A stretch of DNA of 64,000 nt, taken from contig NZ_BCWX01000004.1 in assembly GCF_001894805.1 (NCBI RefSeq), positions 310,001 to 374,000 of the forward strand, in the 5' to 3' direction. This DNA comes from Rhodococcus globerulus NBRC 14531. GTDB taxonomy: Bacteria > Actinomycetota > Actinomycetes > Mycobacteriales > Mycobacteriaceae. Position 1 is the stretch's first letter; each line of letters opens with the position of its first letter. Shown piece by piece: positions 25,155-33,896 of the stretch. The notes beneath the pieces were generated by a model that did not search any database, was not told where the DNA came from, and saw only the letters and a list, made by a program, of their open reading frames with translations. The translations under genes were made by a program, and so were the position numbers.

Positions 25155-26575
25155 GCCGGTTCTCCTTGCAGGACAGGCACTGCCGGATGTCGGCGGCGCG
25201 GATACTTGGAATTGGTCGCCATTGCCACAACGACGAACACGATCAGATTGGCGATCACGCCCGGGATCAAACCGTCCAAACCGAACGGCGAACCCAAGAC
25301 CCATTGCCAGATGCCGGTAACGAGTGCACCAGCCGCAATAGCCGACAGCGCAGCAGGCGCAGACCGCACACCAAAGAGAACCGCACCGAATAGCGGGACT
25401 ATGACGGTCGGCGCCCACAGGGTGTAGCTGTAGAGCAGAGCGTCGACGATCGACGGCACGCTGAGCGCGAATACCGTCGCGCCTGCGCCCACGATCACGC
25501 TGGTCGCTCGCTCGATCCTCAGTCGCTTCTTTGCGGGCAGTTCCGCTTCGGCCAGTGGTTGATAGATGTCCTTGGTCAGGACCACCGCAGTCGAATTGAG
25601 ATACGAACTGGCCGTCGACATCACAACTGCCAACAAGGCTGCAACGACCAAGCCGAGAACTCCGACCGGCATCAAGTTCATCACTACCGTGGGAAGTGCC
25701 TGATCGGACTCGATATCGGGATACAGCACCAACGCGATCAGACCGATGGACGCCGCGGTGAAGAAGAAGAAAAACGAGAAGAATCCGGCGAGCGCATAGC
25801 CCTTTCTGGCGTGGCGCGAATCGGGTGTCGAGAACGTCCGCTGCGCGTAAGGCGGCACCAAGGTTTCTCCGAGGAGAAGCGCGGCGAACAGGGTCAGGAA
25901 CTGAACCGGCGTGTAGTCACCCATAAAACTCAGATGATCACTTGGAACTGCATCGACAAGAGCGGAGGGGCCACCGACGGCGTGGAGGCCGATGAGCAGG
26001 GCGACGGGCAATAGCACGCCGAGGAAGACAAACTGGAGCATGTCGGTCTGGATGACAGCCCAAGCACCGCCGAAGGACGAATACAGGACGACAACTCCCA
26101 TACCGATAATCACGGAGGGAACCACCGGTACGTCCAAGGTCGCGTTGACAACAGTCCCTATGGCGAGCGCCTGCGCACCGAGGATGCCGGCGCACAGCAC
26201 CACCGACAGGCCACCTGTCACCAAGCGTGCCGGTTTGCCGTAATGCTCCTCCATAACGTCGCCGAGTGTGTGGGCACCGACGTAGTTCTTGAGTTTGGGT
26301 GCAACAAAGTACCCGACCAGAACGGTCTGAATACCGAAGGCGCAGAACGCGAACATATACACGTATCCGTCGCGCATCGCGGCGCCTGCGACACCCAATG
26401 AAGCGCCGCCACCGAGAAATGCTGCAGCCAGGCTGCCGAAGAATACAGGCCAGACGATTCGGTTGCCGGCAACCGCAAAATCGTCTGGAGATTTGACTCG
26501 CCGCATCGTCTGCACTCCGATGATGATGAGCAGACCGAAATACACGCCGAGGAGGATCCAATCGAGGATGGCCAT
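25151..26575 (-). CDS. Sodium:solute symporter (SSS family)
   Basis: A 474-residue membrane protein with about 13 transmembrane segments and SSS-family features: RRVKSPDDFAVAGNRIVWPVF in the first loop, AAFLGGGASLGVAGAAMRDGY, the sodium-site helix SSFGGAWAVIQTDMLQFV, and MSTASSYLNSTAVVLTKDIYQPL. It probably imports the amino acid oxidised by the DadA-like enzyme. ATG 26575 follows AGGAGTTCAC. It is divergent from the CdaR-type regulator, with a 19-bp dyad between. Confidence 0.9.
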   Translation of the reverse strand: MAILDWILLGVYFGLLIIIGVQTMRRVKSPDDFAVAGNRIVWPVFFGSLAAAFLGGGASLGVAGAAMRDGYVYMFAFCAFGIQTVLVGYFVAPKLKNYVGAHTLGDVMEEHYGKPARLVTGGLSVVLCAGILGAQALAIGTVVNATLDVPVVPSVIIGMGVVVLYSSFGGAWAVIQTDMLQFVFLGVLLPVALLIGLHAVGGPSALVDAVPSDHLSFMGDYTPVQFLTLFAALLLGETLVPPYAQRTFSTPDSRHARKGYALAGFFSFFFFFTAASIGLIALVLYPDIESDQALPTVVMNLMPVGVLGLVVAALLAVVMSTASSYLNSTAVVLTKDIYQPLAEAELPAKKRLRIERATSVIVGAGATVFALSVPSIVDALLYSYTLWAPTVIVPLFGAVLFGVRSAPAALSAIAAGALVTGIWQWVLGSPFGLDGLIPGVIANLIVFVVVAMATNSKYPRRRHPAVPVLQGEPA

Positions 26576-26625
26576 GTGAACTCCTAGTTGAGGATTGGCC
26601 AATACTAAGAATGCAAAGTGAAACA

Positions 26626-26644
26626 GGTCACTGGCGATGTGACC
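26626..26644. promoter_or_regulatory. Inverted repeat GGTCAC-N7-GTGACC in the symporter/CdaR divergent promoter
   Basis: Perfect 6-bp arms lie 51 bp before the symporter start and 90 bp before the regulator start. A second, shorter palindrome, ATTGGCCAAT, lies at 26594-26603. Either may bind the adjacent CdaR-type regulator. Confidence 0.45.
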
Positions 26645-26733
26645 AGAATTCCCCGCCGGAAACACGATACTTCTGTGCACTGTGCCCAACGTGTTCTGTC
26701 GACACATCCGGTCCCTCAAGGGAGACTCGTTCC

Positions 26734-27879
26734 ATGCTCAGTAGTGCGCTCGCCCAACAAATCGCGAACGACATCACCGACGTGATCATCCACAATGTTC
26801 TGATCACCGACTCCGAAGGAATCGTGCTCGGAAGCGGCGATCAATTGCGCGTAGGCCAGTTCCACGAGGCCTCCGTCGAGGTGATCCGAAGCCGAAAGAT
26901 GATCACGCACAACGCGGAAGACGTACGTCAGCTTGTCGGCAGCCTTCCCGGGGTAACAATTCCCCTCGTCATCGACGGCAATGTCGTCGGCACGATCGGA
27001 CTGTCGGGGCCACCGTCACAGGTGGAGCAATTCGGACTGGTCGTCAAACGACAGACCGAAATTCTCATGCAAGAGGCAGCACGCATCGGATCGCGGAGAA
27101 CCCGAGAGCGAGCCATTGAGGAGCTTCTCCGCGACATCGCCGACTGGCACCATTCGACTCTGGGAACCGGCCCGATCGAGAGACGTGCCACGACGCTCGG
27201 ATTCGATCTGGAGAGCCCTCGAGTGGTCGCCCTGATCGGCTACTCGCACTCGGGCTCCCACGTACCTTCCGATGCCGGACCCGACAAAGTAGTCAACGCA
27301 CTAGCATCGATTTTCACCTCGCGAACCGACTTGATCGCACCACTCGCCCGATCGATGATCGCGGTAGCAACCCGGGTCGACGCCGTCAGCCCCGCCAGCG
27401 ATCACACCGTTATGGCAGCGTGCAGTACATTTATCACTCTCGCACGCGAACTCGGTTGGAGTATCCGAATCGGCCTCGGCTCTCGCGCCACGGGAATCGA
27501 GCAGCTCAATATCTCCGCACGCGATGCGTACGACGCCATTCAATTGGGATCGAAACTCGAGCCGTCAAGCAGGTTTCACGACATCGAAAGATTTCGACTT
27601 CAGCAGGCTGTTTCCGTAATCCCCGATGAAAGTCGATTGCGCTTGGCTCAGACGATACTCAGAGGATTGCCGCTCCAGGACGATTGGCCGATGCTGGCGA
27701 ACACCGTCATCGCGTGGGGAGAATCTGCGTTCAACAGCACTGCCGCAGCGCAACGCCTGCACATCCACCGCAACACTTTGACTTACCGACTGGAGAAGAT
27801 CGAACGCGCCATCGATAGATCTCTCGGCGACCCAGGCACCGCGATCTCGCTTTACCTAGCCTGCACCATGACTCGATGA
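26734..27879 (+). CDS. CdaR/PucR-type transcriptional regulator
   Basis: A 381-residue regulator. The N-terminal ~130 residues form a sugar-diacid-recognition-type domain (LAQQIANDITDVIIHNVLITDSEGIVLGSGD; TIPLVIDGNVVGTIGLSGP). A middle GGDEF-like PucR domain follows, and the C-terminal helix-turn-helix is NSTAAAQRLHIHRNTLTYRLEKIERAID. Such proteins usually activate the neighbouring catabolic operon on ligand binding. ATG 26734 is used because the family begins with the ALAQQI segment and GGGAG lies upstream. The divergent symporter/RidA/oxidase operon is the obvious target. Confidence 0.85.
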   Translation: MLSSALAQQIANDITDVIIHNVLITDSEGIVLGSGDQLRVGQFHEASVEVIRSRKMITHNAEDVRQLVGSLPGVTIPLVIDGNVVGTIGLSGPPSQVEQFGLVVKRQTEILMQEAARIGSRRTRERAIEELLRDIADWHHSTLGTGPIERRATTLGFDLESPRVVALIGYSHSGSHVPSDAGPDKVVNALASIFTSRTDLIAPLARSMIAVATRVDAVSPASDHTVMAACSTFITLARELGWSIRIGLGSRATGIEQLNISARDAYDAIQLGSKLEPSSRFHDIERFRLQQAVSVIPDESRLRLAQTILRGLPLQDDWPMLANTVIAWGESAFNSTAAAQRLHIHRNTLTYRLEKIERAIDRSLGDPGTAISLYLACTMTR

Positions 27880-27994
27880 ACAATGCGAATACCCGGCGTC
27901 GTCTGCACCTTCCGACCAGTCGATAACCGCCGCAGAAGCACGAAACTCGAGCCAACCCTTGACTAGGCCCCTCTGTGAGCCTAATCTCATTTCA

Positions 27995-28011
27995 GATTGG
28001 TTCAACCAATC
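27995..28011. promoter_or_regulatory. 17-bp perfect palindrome GATTGGTT-C-AACCAATC before the GntR gene
   Basis: The arms are perfect 8-mers around a single C, 62 bp before the GntR start. The TGGTnnnACCA core is the shape of FadR-family operators, so autoregulation is likely. Confidence 0.6.
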
Positions 28012-28073
28012 AAACACTCGCCTCGGGTCCACCGTGCGCCCACCGGTTCACCGCGATCGGAGACAATACGAAG

Positions 28074-28775
28074 ATGAGCAAGCCGTTCGAGATCAAGCGC
28101 ATCCCGGTACATGACCAGGTTCGCGATCACCTCCAGGACATGATCCGGGGAGGACGCTTCTCGCCAGGCACCGCTCTGCCGCCCGAGAGAGAACTTGCCG
28201 CCACGTTGGGCGTGTCACGCCATTCACTGCGACAAGCTCTTTCGTCACTCGAAGCGGTCGGAATGATCGAAACAAGACACGGCTCAGGAGTATTTCTCAC
28301 CGAACGGCCGTCGGATGCGGCAGTCATTCGCGTATCCGACATGCTGTTCGAAGGAAACCGCTCGCTGACCGACGTTGTCGAAGCCAGACTGGGTATCGAA
28401 CCCTTCATCGCCTCGACAGCAGCTGAGAGGCGCACAGAACGCGACCTTGCCTCTCTGCACCGAGCAATGCACGCACACACAGCAGACGGTGAAACCGAAG
28501 ATGTCTTCGGATTTCACGAGGAACTGGTTCGAATGACCAAGAACCCGGTCCTCAGCGGCATCATGCGATCTCTGACCACGGGCCCACGAGGGATCACCAG
28601 GCTCAATGAACACGATCCCGAAACAAATCCGTGGTGGCACCTGGACCACGAACGGATCTATGCAGCAATCGAATCCGGCGACGGCACAGAGGCCAGCCGA
28701 TTGATGACCGACCATATTCTCTCGATCCTGCGTCTCGCCCGAGCCGCAGATACCTCCGAAACCGATCAGATCTAG
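28074..28775 (+). CDS. GntR/FadR-family regulator (FCD domain), upstream of the dioxygenase operon
   Basis: A 233-residue regulator with a winged HTH at about residues 10-75 (GTALPPERELAATLGVSRHSLRQALSSLEAVGMIETRHGSGVFL) and an FCD ligand-binding domain (VVEARLGIEPFIASTAAERRT; FHEELVRMTKNPVLSGIM; HLDHERIYAAIESGDGTEA). Histidines in the FCD domain would bind a metal that contacts a carboxylate ligand. ATG 28074 is chosen because the conserved HTH follows directly. It precedes, in the same direction, the ABC importer/dioxygenase operon after a 243-bp gap and probably represses it. Confidence 0.87.
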   Translation: MSKPFEIKRIPVHDQVRDHLQDMIRGGRFSPGTALPPERELAATLGVSRHSLRQALSSLEAVGMIETRHGSGVFLTERPSDAAVIRVSDMLFEGNRSLTDVVEARLGIEPFIASTAAERRTERDLASLHRAMHAHTADGETEDVFGFHEELVRMTKNPVLSGIMRSLTTGPRGITRLNEHDPETNPWWHLDHERIYAAIESGDGTEASRLMTDHILSILRLARAADTSETDQI

Positions 28776-29018
28776 TTCAGAAGCACTGCACAAGAAGATA
28801 ATCCAAGCCAGCCGCGCGAGGGTTCGACCACATCTGCCAGATCTGAGCAGGTCGCACCTGTAGCTCTCCCACTCGAAACTCGGTATCCGCGCCTGAATTC
28901 GCGGTCACCCGATTACCCGTTGCACCCGCAGCAGTTATGCGGTCACCGGGAGCGTCCTGGCGCCTTCATCTGCCGACGTCGCGTCATCTCCCGCGAATCA
29001 GTGAAAGCGAGACTTTTC

Positions 29019-30359
29019 ATGCCCATTTCATCCTCATTCTCGAACACTCGACGAGGTGCGTCCCGTCGACGGATCTCGTACTTCGCCGCCCCTGTTGTCC
29101 TCGGCCTGGCCCTCACAGGCTGCTCGACAAGCGGTACACAGGCAACGTCGGGCGGCGGTGAGATCACAGCCGGCAAGGTGACGATCGACACGACGAAATG
29201 CCCTGCAGGAGCTAGTGAATCACTCTCAACTGGAGCCGACATCGTAATCGGAACCTCACTCGCCCAATCAGGTTCCGGCGCCTCGTCCGCGCTGTCACTC
29301 GGCGGAATCAATGCCTACTTCGACAAGATCAATGCCGACGGCGGTGTCGACGGTCACAAGGTAACGCTCAACGCCAAGGACGACGCGCTCGACCCCGCCC
29401 GTGCGGTGGCCAACGTGAAAGCCTTGATCGAACAGGACAACGTGTTCGCCACGATCTTTCAGCTGGGCACCCCACAGAATCTCGCCACCCGACAAATGTA
29501 TGAAACAAATTGCGTACCACAACTTTACGCATCAACAGGCGATCACTCGTTCTACGATCCCGCTAACCACCCGTGGTCGACATCGAGCTTCCTCCCGTAC
29601 GACGCCTGGGGCGAAGCCACCGCTGAGTTCATCGACAAGAAGTTTCCTTCCGGTGCAAAAGTTGCAGAACTGGTATGGAATTCGGACACCGGCAACGCCC
29701 TCGACGAAGCATTCACTCGGGGCATCGAGGGAACATCCGTGGAGATCGTCGCTTCACAGTCACACGACTCGACTGCCGTCTCCATGAGCAATCAGGTAAC
29801 CGAAATGTTGGCGAAATCGCCTGATGCCATCGTTGCGGCAACAAGTGGGGCATTCTGCAACCAACTCGTCTCTGCCGCCCGTCGAGCAGGATTCGGCGGA
29901 CCGATCGTGGTGCCGCCCTCCTGCCGCGACACCACACAATTCTTTGAGCCACTGGGTGAACTGGCGGACGGATTGCTGACCGTACGGAGCTCTCTCGACC
30001 CGGCCGATCCTACTGCTGCAACAGAACCCAGCATGAGGGAGTACTTGGAGGCCATGCAGAAGTACCAGCCCTCCTACGATCCACGCTCGACCTACGTGGC
30101 AGACGGATACCGGTTCGCGGCGCTCCTCGTCGAGCAACTCCAGCGCGCGGCATCCGCAGAGGGTGGTTTGAACCGGATCAATCTGATCAATGCAGTCTGG
30201 TCCACTGACACGGTACTGCCACTGAACTTCCCCGACTCCCGAACGGTCATCAACGGTGACGTTCCATTCCCCGTCGGGGACGGTTCGATGCTCGCGTACG
30301 ACACGTCCACCAAATCGTGGGAGCCGACCGGTGTAGACGTCACCGCGTCTGCACCCTGA
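29019..30359 (+). CDS. Liv-type ABC transporter substrate-binding lipoprotein
   Basis: A 446-residue periplasmic-binding-fold protein exported as a lipoprotein: an arginine-rich n-region, a hydrophobic stretch, then the lipobox LALTGC. The body follows the branched-chain-amino-acid binding pattern (IGTSLAQSGSGASSALSLGGINAYFDKINADGGVDGHKVTLNAKDD type, shortened here). Liv-type binding proteins in soil actinobacteria often bind aromatic or hydrophobic acids instead of amino acids. It starts the operon; the ATP-binding gene follows 25 bp later. Upstream 28776-29018 holds the promoter and no gene. Confidence 0.87.
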   Translation: MPISSSFSNTRRGASRRRISYFAAPVVLGLALTGCSTSGTQATSGGGEITAGKVTIDTTKCPAGASESLSTGADIVIGTSLAQSGSGASSALSLGGINAYFDKINADGGVDGHKVTLNAKDDALDPARAVANVKALIEQDNVFATIFQLGTPQNLATRQMYETNCVPQLYASTGDHSFYDPANHPWSTSSFLPYDAWGEATAEFIDKKFPSGAKVAELVWNSDTGNALDEAFTRGIEGTSVEIVASQSHDSTAVSMSNQVTEMLAKSPDAIVAATSGAFCNQLVSAARRAGFGGPIVVPPSCRDTTQFFEPLGELADGLLTVRSSLDPADPTAATEPSMREYLEAMQKYQPSYDPRSTYVADGYRFAALLVEQLQRAASAEGGLNRINLINAVWSTDTVLPLNFPDSRTVINGDVPFPVGDGSMLAYDTSTKSWEPTGVDVTASAP

Positions 30360-30384
30360 ACCCACCGGAATTTCAGGACATGCC

Positions 30385-31158
30385 ATGAACGCTCCCGCCC
30401 TCGCCATTACCGACCTCTCACTGTCGTTCGGTGGAATCCAGGCTTTGGACAAGCTCTCCTTCGACGTTGCGCCCCAGAGTATCTGCGGTCTCATCGGCCC
30501 AAACGGGGCTGGCAAGACCAGCGCATTCAACATCATGAGCCGCATATATCAACCCAGTAGCGGTTCCATCGAATTGTTCGGCGAACTGGACCTCCTCGCC
30601 GTACCCGTTCACAGGATTCCGGAACTCGGCGTCGCCCGCACGTTCCAGGAAATTGCATTATTTCCTTCACTGTCCGTACTCGACAACGTCACTGTCGGCG
30701 TGCGCCTCGAGCAGAAAGCAAGCTGGATGCGCACAGCGGTCGGAATCGGTGCCAGGGCACGCGAAATGCAATCTCAGGAAAAGGCCTTCGCAATCCTCGA
30801 AGATTTGGGACTGTCACACCTGGCAGGGTCCATGGCAGCAGATCTGCCGATCGGAACACTGAAACGGGTTGAGCTTGCTCGAGCGTTGGCGTCCGATCCG
30901 AGAATTTTGCTACTGGACGAGCCTGCAAACGGATTGATCCACAGCGAAGTTCACGAACTTGCAGCTGAACTGTCGCAGATCAAGGAGCGACTCGACCTCA
31001 CAGTGCTTCTCGTCGAGCACCACATGGGAATGGTGACAAGCGTGTGTGACCACGTTGTCGTGCTCGATCGTGGCCGAAAGATCGCCGACGGCCTTCCGAA
31101 GGACGTCACAAGCGACCCGCGCGTGATCGAAGCGTATTTAGGAAAGTGGGGACAATGA
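30385..31158 (+). CDS. Liv-type ABC transporter ATP-binding protein (LivG-like)
   Basis: A 257-residue ATPase with Walker A GPNGAGKT at about residue 37, Walker B ILLLDEP and the H-loop VEHHMGMV. The segment between (ARTFQEIALFPSLSVLDNV) is typical of LivG. The signature motif is of the LPIGTLKRVE kind, seen in actinobacterial LivG relatives in place of LSGGQ. It pairs with the second ATPase, whose ATG overlaps its stop (ATGA). Confidence 0.9.
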   Translation: MNAPALAITDLSLSFGGIQALDKLSFDVAPQSICGLIGPNGAGKTSAFNIMSRIYQPSSGSIELFGELDLLAVPVHRIPELGVARTFQEIALFPSLSVLDNVTVGVRLEQKASWMRTAVGIGARAREMQSQEKAFAILEDLGLSHLAGSMAADLPIGTLKRVELARALASDPRILLLDEPANGLIHSEVHELAAELSQIKERLDLTVLLVEHHMGMVTSVCDHVVVLDRGRKIADGLPKDVTSDPRVIEAYLGKWGQ

Positions 31159-31868
31159 GCAGCTTTCTCGAAGTTCGTGGACTCTCTGCACGGTACGGAC
31201 AGTTACCGGTACTGCACGGCGTCGATCTTTCTGTCGAGCAGGGTGAGATCGTCGTTCTACTCGGCGCAAACGGCGCCGGGAAGACAACCACGTTGCGTGC
31301 GCTGTGCAGCCTCGTGTCGACCTCTGGCAGCGCAATTTTCGACGGCACAGAACTAGTCGGAAAGTCGACTCGCAGCATCGTTCGCCGCGGCGTTGCGATG
31401 GTTCCGCAAGGGCGAGGGACTTTCAAGGACCTGACGGTTCTCGACAACCTGTACGCCGGCGCGTATCTGCGAAAAGGCCGAGCCGAGATCAGTGCCGACA
31501 TCGCGATGTGGTTCGAACGGTTTCCACGGTTGGCCGAGCGTCGTGAGCAGAAATCCGGAACGTTGAGCGGAGGCGAGCAACAGATGCTCGCTGTCGCCAG
31601 GGCAATGATGTCCCGCCCCCGCTTGCTCCTACTCGACGAACCGTCTCTCGGGCTCGCACCGCTGGTCGTCCAAGAGCTCTTTAATCTCCTCTCCACGATC
31701 AACAAGGATTTGAACACGTCGATGCTTGTGGTCGAACAAAGCGCGGAACTGGCCCTTGCAATCGCAGACCGAGGCTACGTCCTCGAAGCCGGTCACACCG
31801 TGCTGTCCGGATCGGCCACCGAACTGCAGAGCCACGACGGTGTCCGCCAAGCCTATCTGGGGTTATGA
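31155..31868 (+). CDS. Liv-type ABC transporter ATP-binding protein (LivF-like)
   Basis: A 237-residue ATPase with GANGAGKT, the LivF hallmark MVPQGRGTFKDLTVLDNL, the signature LSGGEQQMLAVARAMM and LLLDEPSLGLAP. ATG 31155 overlaps the LivG stop; a GTG three codons earlier is also in frame. Together with LivG it powers the LivHM permease pair. The permease gene begins 1 bp after its stop. Confidence 0.9.
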   Translation: MSSFLEVRGLSARYGQLPVLHGVDLSVEQGEIVVLLGANGAGKTTTLRALCSLVSTSGSAIFDGTELVGKSTRSIVRRGVAMVPQGRGTFKDLTVLDNLYAGAYLRKGRAEISADIAMWFERFPRLAERREQKSGTLSGGEQQMLAVARAMMSRPRLLLLDEPSLGLAPLVVQELFNLLSTINKDLNTSMLVVEQSAELALAIADRGYVLEAGHTVLSGSATELQSHDGVRQAYLGL

Positions 31869-31869
31869 C

Positions 31870-32814
31870 ATGACAACTTCCACAAGCATTCTCGCGGCCG
31901 GAAGTGATCCGGCAAGCATCTTGACAACGGTGTCGACCGGATTGTCCAACGGAGCTCTGTACGCACTGTTGGCCATAGCACTGGTCACAGTGTTTCGCAC
32001 CACCGGCCACCTCAACTTCGCGCAAGGTGAATTTGCAATGCTCTCGGCATTGCTGTCGTTCAGTTTGATCGCTGCTGGGCTTCCGATCTGGGTCGCGATC
32101 ATCGCCTCGATGGTGATCTCCGCAGTTGCCAGTGCGGCGATTCAGTACTTCATCATGCGGCCACTCGAAAAGCGCGGACACGCAGCGGCATTGATCGCTG
32201 TCCTCGGACTCTTCCTCTTTGCCAACGCTTTCGGCGGGGTGGTGTGGGGCGTCGACAACAAAACGCCACTTGCTCCGTTCCCCGACGGCGTCGACGACCG
32301 GATCACCGTCCTCGATGGAACTCCACCATTCACACTGAGCTACATCACCATAGGCATCTGGCTGACGCTGGCTGCTCTGCTGGTGTTCCTCTGGCTGTTG
32401 CTCTCCAAGACCAAACTCGGATTGGCATATCGCGCCGTCATCTCGAACCGATCGTCTGCCGCCCTCGTGGGAATTCCCGTGGCTGCAACCTTCGCACTCG
32501 GGTGGGCTCTAGCCGCTGTGCCAGGAACTCTTGCAGGCGTTATGACGTCACAAGCTGCAAGCGCGCTGAGTTTCACGATGATGGCCAACGTCCTGATCTA
32601 CGGATTCACTGCGGCATGTGTCGGCGGCTTCGACAGCTTCGGCGGCGCCGTGGTTGGCGGATTGCTGGTTGGACTTGTGGAATCCGTTGTGCCTTCCATA
32701 TTTCCCGCAATCGGAGCCCAATCCGGATTGGCACTTGCGCTGGTCATGCTCCTGGTGGTCCTCACTGTTCGCCCACAAGGCCTCTTCGGCCGCAAGGAGG
32801 TTGCGCGGGTATGA
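31870..32814 (+). CDS. Liv-type ABC transporter permease (LivH-like)
   Basis: A 314-residue membrane permease with about eight hydrophobic helices and the LivH features GLSNGALYALLAIALVTVFRT, HLNFAQGEFAML and FTAACVGGFDSFGGAVVGG. It forms half of the transmembrane channel. The start follows the LivF stop by one base; its stop overlaps the LivM ATG. Confidence 0.9.
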   Translation: MTTSTSILAAGSDPASILTTVSTGLSNGALYALLAIALVTVFRTTGHLNFAQGEFAMLSALLSFSLIAAGLPIWVAIIASMVISAVASAAIQYFIMRPLEKRGHAAALIAVLGLFLFANAFGGVVWGVDNKTPLAPFPDGVDDRITVLDGTPPFTLSYITIGIWLTLAALLVFLWLLLSKTKLGLAYRAVISNRSSAALVGIPVAATFALGWALAAVPGTLAGVMTSQAASALSFTMMANVLIYGFTAACVGGFDSFGGAVVGGLLVGLVESVVPSIFPAIGAQSGLALALVMLLVVLTVRPQGLFGRKEVARV

Positions 32815-33896
32815 CCGCGACCGCATTTCCCTCGTCATTGCGCGCACCGAGTTCACGACGGACACTGATCGTCGGGACTCTCGTCTACCTCATCGCGGTA
32901 CTGGGCGCGGTGGTGTTCGTCCCCGACGCAAAGATACTCCAGTTGGCGACTGCTCTGGCATATGCATTGGCCATCCTCGGACTCAACCTTGTCTCCGGAT
33001 ATGCTGGGCAAATTTCCTTGGGCCACAGCGCATTCTTCGGTATCGGCGCTTACACCAGCACCATCTTGGTGACCGATCACGGACTGTCGATTATCGCTAC
33101 CCTACCCGTCGGCGCACTCATCGGATTTGTCGTCGGAATAGTCGCCGGCCTTCCAGCCCTTCGACTGAAAGGGCACTACCTCGGACTAGTCACCTTGAGC
33201 TTCGCGGTGGTATTTCCCTTGCTGATCACACGATTCGGATCGCTGACCGGTGGAGTGAACGGCAAACTGCTTCACTCTGCCTGGGTCATTCCCGACGGCG
33301 TACCCGACTTCATCACCCAGACTTCGATCAATTTTGTTGTTGTCGCGGCAGTGACAGGCATCGGCATTCTCATCTGCCGCAACTTTGCGAAGTACGGACC
33401 GGCCCGAACACTGACGGCCATCCGTGACAACGAAACAGCAGCAGCCACAAGTGGAATCAATCTTTCCCGACAGAAGACCATCGCATTTGCCGTCAGCGCC
33501 GCATTCGCGGCGGTGGGTGGGTCCATGTTCGTGCTCGTCACCGGTGTCGTCGCGCCCGAGACGTTTGGTGTCTTCTTGGGAATTCAGCTCTTGACCGGTC
33601 TGCTAATCGGCGGATCCGGCACGCTGATCGGACCGTTGATCGGCGGCCTGGTTCTCGCTTTCCTACCGACGTACACCGCAGACCTGATCGGCGGATCCGG
33701 CGCGAACATGATCTACGGCGCCCTGCTCGTGGCCTTGATGTTCTTGATGCCCACCGGTATCGCCGGCGGCGCAGCGGCTCTGTACTCACGAATCACGAAG
33801 CGACGCCGTCCCATACCTGCCGATCACGATTCCGCACGGCCTGGCATCGCCCCCGCTACCGTACCGACCGAGTCCCGAGGAGGCGCTCATGTATGA
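32811..33896 (+). CDS. Liv-type ABC transporter permease (LivM-like)
   Basis: A 361-residue permease with the LivM signature LNLVSGYAGQISLGHSAFFGIGAYTS, then LPALRLKGHYLGLVTLSFA and ARTLTAIRDNETAAATSGIN. The C-terminal ~30 residues are a charged cytoplasmic tail. ATG 32811 overlaps the LivH stop (ATGA) and follows an AAGGAGG site. Its last 8 bp overlap the start of the dioxygenase gene, so transport and cleavage genes are translationally linked. Confidence 0.9.
   Translation: MTATAFPSSLRAPSSRRTLIVGTLVYLIAVLGAVVFVPDAKILQLATALAYALAILGLNLVSGYAGQISLGHSAFFGIGAYTSTILVTDHGLSIIATLPVGALIGFVVGIVAGLPALRLKGHYLGLVTLSFAVVFPLLITRFGSLTGGVNGKLLHSAWVIPDGVPDFITQTSINFVVVAAVTGIGILICRNFAKYGPARTLTAIRDNETAAATSGINLSRQKTIAFAVSAAFAAVGGSMFVLVTGVVAPETFGVFLGIQLLTGLLIGGSGTLIGPLIGGLVLAFLPTYTADLIGGSGANMIYGALLVALMFLMPTGIAGGAAALYSRITKRRRPIPADHDSARPGIAPATVPTESRGGAHV

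Noticed and set aside
28801-28880. CAGGT-CGC-ACCTG and CAGATCTG dyads before the importer gene as a GntR operator
   Set aside because: Short and unlike the palindrome before either GntR gene.
30385-31158. LivG-like ATPase as a defective enzyme because LSGGQ is not present
   Set aside because: LPxGTxRxVE-type signatures are common in actinobacterial LivG proteins; Walker motifs and H-loop are intact.
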